Below the pieces are notes generated by a model. The model worked only from the letters and a program-made list of their open reading frames with translations, had not been told where the DNA came from and ran no database searches. DNA of 64,000 nucleotides from Lentibacter algarum (GTDB lineage Bacteria; Pseudomonadota; Alphaproteobacteria; Rhodobacterales; Rhodobacteraceae): NCBI RefSeq assembly GCF_040580765.1, contig NZ_CP158687.1, positions 2,790,001 through 2,854,000 on the forward strand. The letters run 5' to 3'. The stretch's first letter is position 1, and every line of letters begins with the position of its first letter. Positions 60,138-64,000 of the stretch are shown here, in pieces. A program made the translations under genes and the position numbers.

Positions 60138-62095
60138 TTACTTACACGCAATGTTGTGCCGATAAGCTCTTCTGTAAACGGCACAGGATGCGCCGCCTTG
60201 CCGAGCCGCGCGCGATAAACTGGCAGGCTCTCGGCCACGCGCATCACGTAATTGCGCGTCTCATTGAAGGGGATCGCCTCGATCCAATCTATCACATCCA
60301 TCTCGCCCTTGCGTGGGTCTCCCTGCTCGCTCATCCAGCGGTCAGGCCGTGATGGCCCCGCATTATAAGCCGCAGACATCATCACAACGTTCCCGTCATA
60401 ACGCTCAGAAAGGGTCGCAAGGTAGGCCGCGCCGAGCGTGGCGTTGTAGGTCCAGTCGTTCAAAACACTGTCGCGCGCGTAGTCGATGCCCAGCCCTTCA
60501 GCCACTTCCTTGGCCGTCGCAGGCATCACTTGCATAAGCCCGAGCGCGCCAACTCCACTGGCAACAGAAGGGTCAAACTCGCTTTCGCGCCGCGCAATCG
60601 CCAGCGCCATTTCCATCGGGACAGGCAAGCGCATTTCCGTCATCGGGTGCAGCGCATAATAGTGCGCAGGCAAAACAACCCCTCGCCCCGCGGCGTCCTT
60701 GCCCAGCATCACCGCAAGATGCGGCGCCCCAAGATCCGTTACAAAGTTGCCCAATTGGCCAAGTGTGCTGCGGTCCGCTTCCGCCGCCATCGCAAGGATA
60801 AATTGCTCCGCCAGACTCAACATATCATTCTTGATTGCCAGTTCCACAATCCGCGCCAGATCACTCTTATAGAACTCAGCGTCTTGCCATGCGGGGAAAT
60901 ACTCGGCTCCCTTTAGGGCAATATCAGAGCCAGTTTTGGCCCGTTCTGCCGCCAAAAGCCCGTAGAAGCTGGTCTGATGTTCGGCCCCCGCCCGATAGGC
61001 TATGAGGGCCTCATCGGTCCGGCCCATCTGTTGCAAGGCCTCACCTTTCCAGAAGCCCGCGCGCCCAAGAGATATAGGCGACTCAACCGTTTCTTTCATC
61101 CGCTCAAAATGAACAAGAGCCTGCGCGGCATTCCCCAGTTTTCGCAGCGCAATATAGCCCGCAAGCCACTCAAGATCCGCATAGGCGCTGCCGTCGTGCA
61201 GCCCGTGGTTTACAGCAAGCTGATAGGCCACCTGCGCATCGCCTTCGCGCATCAGCTGGCGCACAAGGCTGCGCCGCCAGCCTGACCAGCGCAACGGCTC
61301 GCCAAGATTTTCAGCCGCGCTACTGGCGATCATCTTGGCCACAGCTTCGTCTTTTGTCCCGCGATGATAGGTCCAGAGAAATTCTTCATACCCAAGCCCC
61401 GGATGCCCGAGCAGCGCCGCAGGCACAGCCTCAATCAAAGCCGCAGGATCAGATGCACCAGCGCGCAGCCCTTGCCGCGCCTCAGCCAAAGCGCGCTGTT
61501 CGGCACTCACCAAGGGCAGCATGCGGCTGACATCGTCAGACAGCCCGCGCCAAAGCGCCATATCGAGCCGCGCCTCATGATGCGGGGCCAGCAAATCGGC
61601 ATAATTCTTCAAATACTCGGCCTGCAAAGCACCGTCCATGTCATAGCTGCGCCATGCCATCACAAGAGTTGCCTCCGCTTCGCCACGCTCACCCGCAGCC
61701 ATCAGCGCTCCAACATAACTCAGAACCCCACGATTGCTTTGAGGTGGAAACGCACGAAAAAATGCGATGCGCTCAGCACCACCAGCTTCAGAAACAGCCG
61801 CTTCGCTCATCTGTGCCAGCCGCGCAAGACCAGGCCAATGCGGGTAGTCGCGCACAAAGCCCAGCGCCTCTTCGGCGCTGCCTTTGCCTGCGCGCAACTT
61901 GACCCATTGCATCAAAACTTGCGCTTCAGGAGCCGCCTTTGAGGCCAGAAGATCGGCCATCGCCCAGTCGCCACGCGCCGCCGCATGAAACGCAGCACTC
62001 AAAGGCCGCGGTGCAGCAAGCTTGTCCGCCAAGCTTGCAGACGGCAGTAGGGCAAGCCCCACAAATAGGGCGATATAGCGAAACATCTCTTGCAT
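60134..62095 (-). CDS. Soluble lytic murein transglycosylase (Slt70-like)
   Basis: This 653-residue periplasmic enzyme cleaves peptidoglycan to 1,6-anhydro products. A signal peptide (MQEMFRYIALFVGLALLPSASLA) is followed by a long helical superhelix of TPR-like repeats (about residues 30-480). The C-terminal SLT domain has the catalytic Glu in IARRESEFDP, then GALGLMQVMPATAKEVA and MMSAAYNAGPSRPDRWM. AAGGAAAA lies before the ATG at 62095. It is divergent from dapA, which also feeds cell-wall synthesis, though co-regulation is not shown. Confidence 0.93.
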   Translation of the reverse strand: MQEMFRYIALFVGLALLPSASLADKLAAPRPLSAAFHAAARGDWAMADLLASKAAPEAQVLMQWVKLRAGKGSAEEALGFVRDYPHWPGLARLAQMSEAAVSEAGGAERIAFFRAFPPQSNRGVLSYVGALMAAGERGEAEATLVMAWRSYDMDGALQAEYLKNYADLLAPHHEARLDMALWRGLSDDVSRMLPLVSAEQRALAEARQGLRAGASDPAALIEAVPAALLGHPGLGYEEFLWTYHRGTKDEAVAKMIASSAAENLGEPLRWSGWRRSLVRQLMREGDAQVAYQLAVNHGLHDGSAYADLEWLAGYIALRKLGNAAQALVHFERMKETVESPISLGRAGFWKGEALQQMGRTDEALIAYRAGAEHQTSFYGLLAAERAKTGSDIALKGAEYFPAWQDAEFYKSDLARIVELAIKNDMLSLAEQFILAMAAEADRSTLGQLGNFVTDLGAPHLAVMLGKDAAGRGVVLPAHYYALHPMTEMRLPVPMEMALAIARRESEFDPSVASGVGALGLMQVMPATAKEVAEGLGIDYARDSVLNDWTYNATLGAAYLATLSERYDGNVVMMSAAYNAGPSRPDRWMSEQGDPRKGEMDVIDWIEAIPFNETRNYVMRVAESLPVYRARLGKAAHPVPFTEELIGTTLRVSN

Positions 62096-62201
62096 TTTTC
62101 CTTATGAAACAGGATAGAACAGGCCCACCATACCCTGCAAACAAGCGCCCCTCCAATCACGAAAGGCGGCGCACTGCATAAGAAGCGAAAAGGAGCGTAT
62201 C

Positions 62202-63077
62202 ATGTTCAAGGGATCTATGCCTGCACTGGTCACGCCGTTCAAAAACGGCGCACTGGATGTTGATACACTCAAACAATTGGTCGAATGGCACATCGGAGAA
62301 GGCTCGCATGGCCTCGTCCCCGTGGGTACAACAGGCGAAAGCCCGACGCTCACACATGCCGAACATGACAAAGTTGTACAAATCGTGGTTGAGGCCGCAG
62401 CTGGCCGCGTCCCTGTGATCGCAGGTGCTGGCTCAAACAACACACTTGAATCGATCCGCCTTGCCCAAGCCGCCGAAAAAGCGGGCGCAAACGGCATCCT
62501 CGTTGTCACACCTTACTACAACAAGCCCACACAGTCGGGCCTCATCGCGCATTTCCGCGCCGTGCACGACTGCTGCGATCTTCCTATCATTGTTTACAAT
62601 ATCCCGGGTCGTTCGGTTGTTGATATGTCACCCGAGACGATGGGTGAGCTGGCAAAACTCCCGCGCATTGTTGGTGTCAAAGACGCCACAGGCGATCTGA
62701 GCCGCGTACCACAACAGCGCATCACTTGCGGTCCAGACTTCATCCAGCTCTCAGGCGAAGACGCCACCGCGCTTGGCTTTAACGCCCACGGCGGTGTCGG
62801 CTGCATCTCGGTCACGGCCAATGTCGCACCAAAGCTCTGTGCAGACTTCCAAAACGCTACCCTTGCAGGCGACTATGACACAGCGCTCACGTTGCTCGAC
62901 AAGCTCATGCCACTGCATATCGCAATCTTTAAAGAGCCAGGTGTAGCAGGGGCAAAATACGCAATGTCCCGTCTTGGTCTTTGCAATGCGGAAGTGCGCC
63001 TCCCGCTCACATCGATCAGTTCCGCCACGGAAGCATTGCTAGATGACGCCCTGCGTCACGCAGGCCTGCTAAACTAA
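62202..63077 (+). CDS. dapA: 4-hydroxy-tetrahydrodipicolinate synthase
   Basis: This 291-residue TIM-barrel enzyme condenses pyruvate with aspartate semialdehyde, the first committed step to lysine and diaminopimelate. Key segments: [14 protein letters not shown] near residue 44, [13 protein letters not shown] with the catalytic Tyr near residue 107, [17 protein letters not shown] with the second Tyr, and Schiff-base Lys in [13 protein letters not shown] near residue 162. AAGGAG lies before the ATG. The stop overlaps the convergent pxpA gene by 4 bp. Confidence 0.95.
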   Translation: MFKGSMPALVTPFKNGALDVDTLKQLVEWHIGEGSHGLVPVGTTGESPTLTHAEHDKVVQIVVEAAAGRVPVIAGAGSNNTLESIRLAQAAEKAGANGILVVTPYYNKPTQSGLIAHFRAVHDCCDLPIIVYNIPGRSVVDMSPETMGELAKLPRIVGVKDATGDLSRVPQQRITCGPDFIQLSGEDATALGFNAHGGVGCISVTANVAPKLCADFQNATLAGDYDTALTLLDKLMPLHIAIFKEPGVAGAKYAMSRLGLCNAEVRLPLTSISSATEALLDDALRHAGLLN

Positions 63078-63832
63078 AACTGGGTCAGAGTGACACCCGC
63101 CGCGCTCAGCTTGGTTCTGAGCGCGCGGGCCATCTCGACAGCCTCGGGCGTATCGCCATGCAAGCAGATTGTATCGATCTTCGCTGGAATACGCTTACCA
63201 CTCTCCGCAATAATCGCATCTTCGCGCAGCATGTTGAGAATCCGCTCAGCCGCCATATCCGCGTCATGCAAGACAGCACCAGCCTTTGAGCGGTCAACAA
63301 GCGTTGCATCGTCCTCATAGGCGCGGTCGGCAAAAATCTCGCCCGCCCAGTTTGCGCCAAGCTCCTGCACAACAGCCTGCTGCGCGGTCTCTGCCAAAAC
63401 CATCAGAATAATTTCAGGGTTCACTCGGAGCGCCGCGCTATAACATGTTTTTGCCAGTGTCGCGTCTTCCGCACACATGTTTGCCAACGCACCATGCAGC
63501 TTGAAATGGCGGATTTTCGCGCCCACGCTCTTGGCCACTCCCTCAGCTGCGCCCAGTTGATACGCGATCATATTGCCAAGCTCATCGGCGCCTATATTGA
63601 GCCGCCTGCGCCCAAAGCCTTTCAGGTCCGCAAACCCTGGATGTGCGCCAATGCCCACACCGTTCTTGGCAGCAAGCCGCATCGTCTCCGCCATCACATC
63701 AGGATCCCCCGCATGAAAGCCACAGGCGATATTGGCCGAAGTGATGACATCAAGAAGCGCCGCATCATCGCCCATGCGCCAAGGGCCAAACCCCTCTCCC
63801 ATATCTGAATTGAGATCCACTTTCATGACCAT
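63074..63832 (-). CDS. pxpA: 5-oxoprolinase subunit PxpA (LamB/YcsF family)
   Basis: This 252-residue subunit of the prokaryotic 5-oxoprolinase (PxpABC) hydrolyses the damage product 5-oxoproline to glutamate. The N-terminus is [15 protein letters not shown]. Diagnostic segments are [30 protein letters not shown] and the C-terminal [20 protein letters not shown]. The ATG at 63832 has AGGAGG 8 bp upstream, overlapping the end of the preceding gene. It should require PxpB and PxpC, which would lie to the right of the window if the operon is complete. Confidence 0.93.
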   Translation of the reverse strand: MVMKVDLNSDMGEGFGPWRMGDDAALLDVITSANIACGFHAGDPDVMAETMRLAAKNGVGIGAHPGFADLKGFGRRRLNIGADELGNMIAYQLGAAEGVAKSVGAKIRHFKLHGALANMCAEDATLAKTCYSAALRVNPEIILMVLAETAQQAVVQELGANWAGEIFADRAYEDDATLVDRSKAGAVLHDADMAAERILNMLREDAIIAESGKRIPAKIDTICLHGDTPEAVEMARALRTKLSAAGVTLTQF

Positions 63833-63835
63833 GTC

Positions 63836-64000
63836 CTAGTCCTCCTGTCCTGTAATCATCCCGCTGATCAGCTGATAGCCCAGCAGGTCGTTCATATCAT
63901 AAGGGTCGCGCACGAGTGGCTCAGATGCGTCTCTAATCCTGCGCAAAAGCTCTTTTTCTGTGAGATAAAGCCCATCAGCCTCTTCAAGCGAGATCCGCTC
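63836..64000 (-). CDS. C-terminal fragment of a gene upstream of pxpA (possibly pxpC)
   Basis: The last 54 residues of a minus-strand protein run in from the right edge and stop at 63836, 4 bp before the pxpA start. The visible sequence is RISLEEADGLYLTEKELLRRIRD and PYDMNDLLGYQLISGMITGQED. The RISLEEA segment followed by a charged helix could be the end of the biotin-dependent carboxyltransferase PxpC, which usually accompanies pxpA. The identification rests mostly on position. Confidence 0.45.
   Translation of the reverse strand, partial: ERISLEEADGLYLTEKELLRRIRDASEPLVRDPYDMNDLLGYQLISGMITGQED

Noticed and set aside
1..64000. CRISPR array or cas genes
   Set aside because: No short direct repeats with regular spacers and no cas-like proteins were seen. 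The dispersed hairpin repeats are far apart and have no spacers.

Overview
The window is typical of a marine alphaproteobacterium of the Rhodobacterales (Roseobacter group). The evidence is the Rieske/cytochrome b/cytochrome c1 operon, a sitABCD manganese operon with a Mur-like palindrome, a short-form psd-pssA pair, a DUF2793 protein, DUF4214/RTX-type secreted proteins, and many ATGA gene overlaps. This placement is inferred from gene content, not from a search.

Layout. 1-3.5 kb: Mn/Zn ABC importer sitABCD. 3.5-6.9 kb: an SDR, an XdhC-type protein and SelO. 7-13.2 kb: a divergent, GntR-controlled catabolic cluster (AA_synth/DUF1185, alpha/beta hydrolase, flavin reductase with a Nudix-like tail, luciferase-family monooxygenase and aldehyde dehydrogenase, opposed to gntR, DUF1330 and carboxymuconolactone decarboxylase-like genes). 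13.2-20.7 kb: an envelope-modification island with two phosphoethanolamine transferases, phosphatidylethanolamine synthesis (psd, pssA), an OmpR-type two-component system and a PAP2 phosphatase. TAAGGTT-type direct repeats with the same 9/11-bp spacing precede eptA-1 and the PAP2 gene. 20.9-26.4 kb: accessory DNA with a DUF2793 protein, a DUF4214 secreted protein, an IS3-family element, a gene remnant that ends at the element, and manC.

26.4-34 kb: an AT-rich gap with a small zinc-ribbon membrane ORF, tRNA-Lys, dapF-mtaB, a glutathione transferase gene broken by one TGA, a PaiB-like protein, another GST, and an aldehyde dehydrogenase next to its AcoR-like regulator. 34.3-37.1 kb: petABC (bc1 complex). 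37.3-46 kb: an MFS transporter, thiBPQ under a TPP riboswitch, aroC, an AEC transporter, a CcdA/thioredoxin pair and an EamA transporter. 46.4-50.6 kb: HU, AMP nucleosidase, a VOC protein, a class II aldolase and a GlxA-type regulator. 50.6-54.7 kb: an acyl-CoA operon (dehydrogenase, ADP-forming ligase, CaiD-like hydratase). 54.7-64 kb: UDP-glucose dehydrogenase, a mesaconyl-CoA hydratase-like gene, an apparently split MnmC (FAD oxidoreductase plus MnmD), an exporter, a soluble lytic transglycosylase, dapA and pxpA, with a gene fragment at the right edge.

A dispersed intergenic repeat with two hairpins occurs at least six times, mostly at 3' ends of genes. Most genes are ordinary chromosomal housekeeping or catabolic functions. 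The parts most worth a closer look are the lipid A/PE island with its repeated operators, the GntR-controlled oxygenase cluster, and three GTGCAC copies spaced exactly 11 bp apart between convergent genes.
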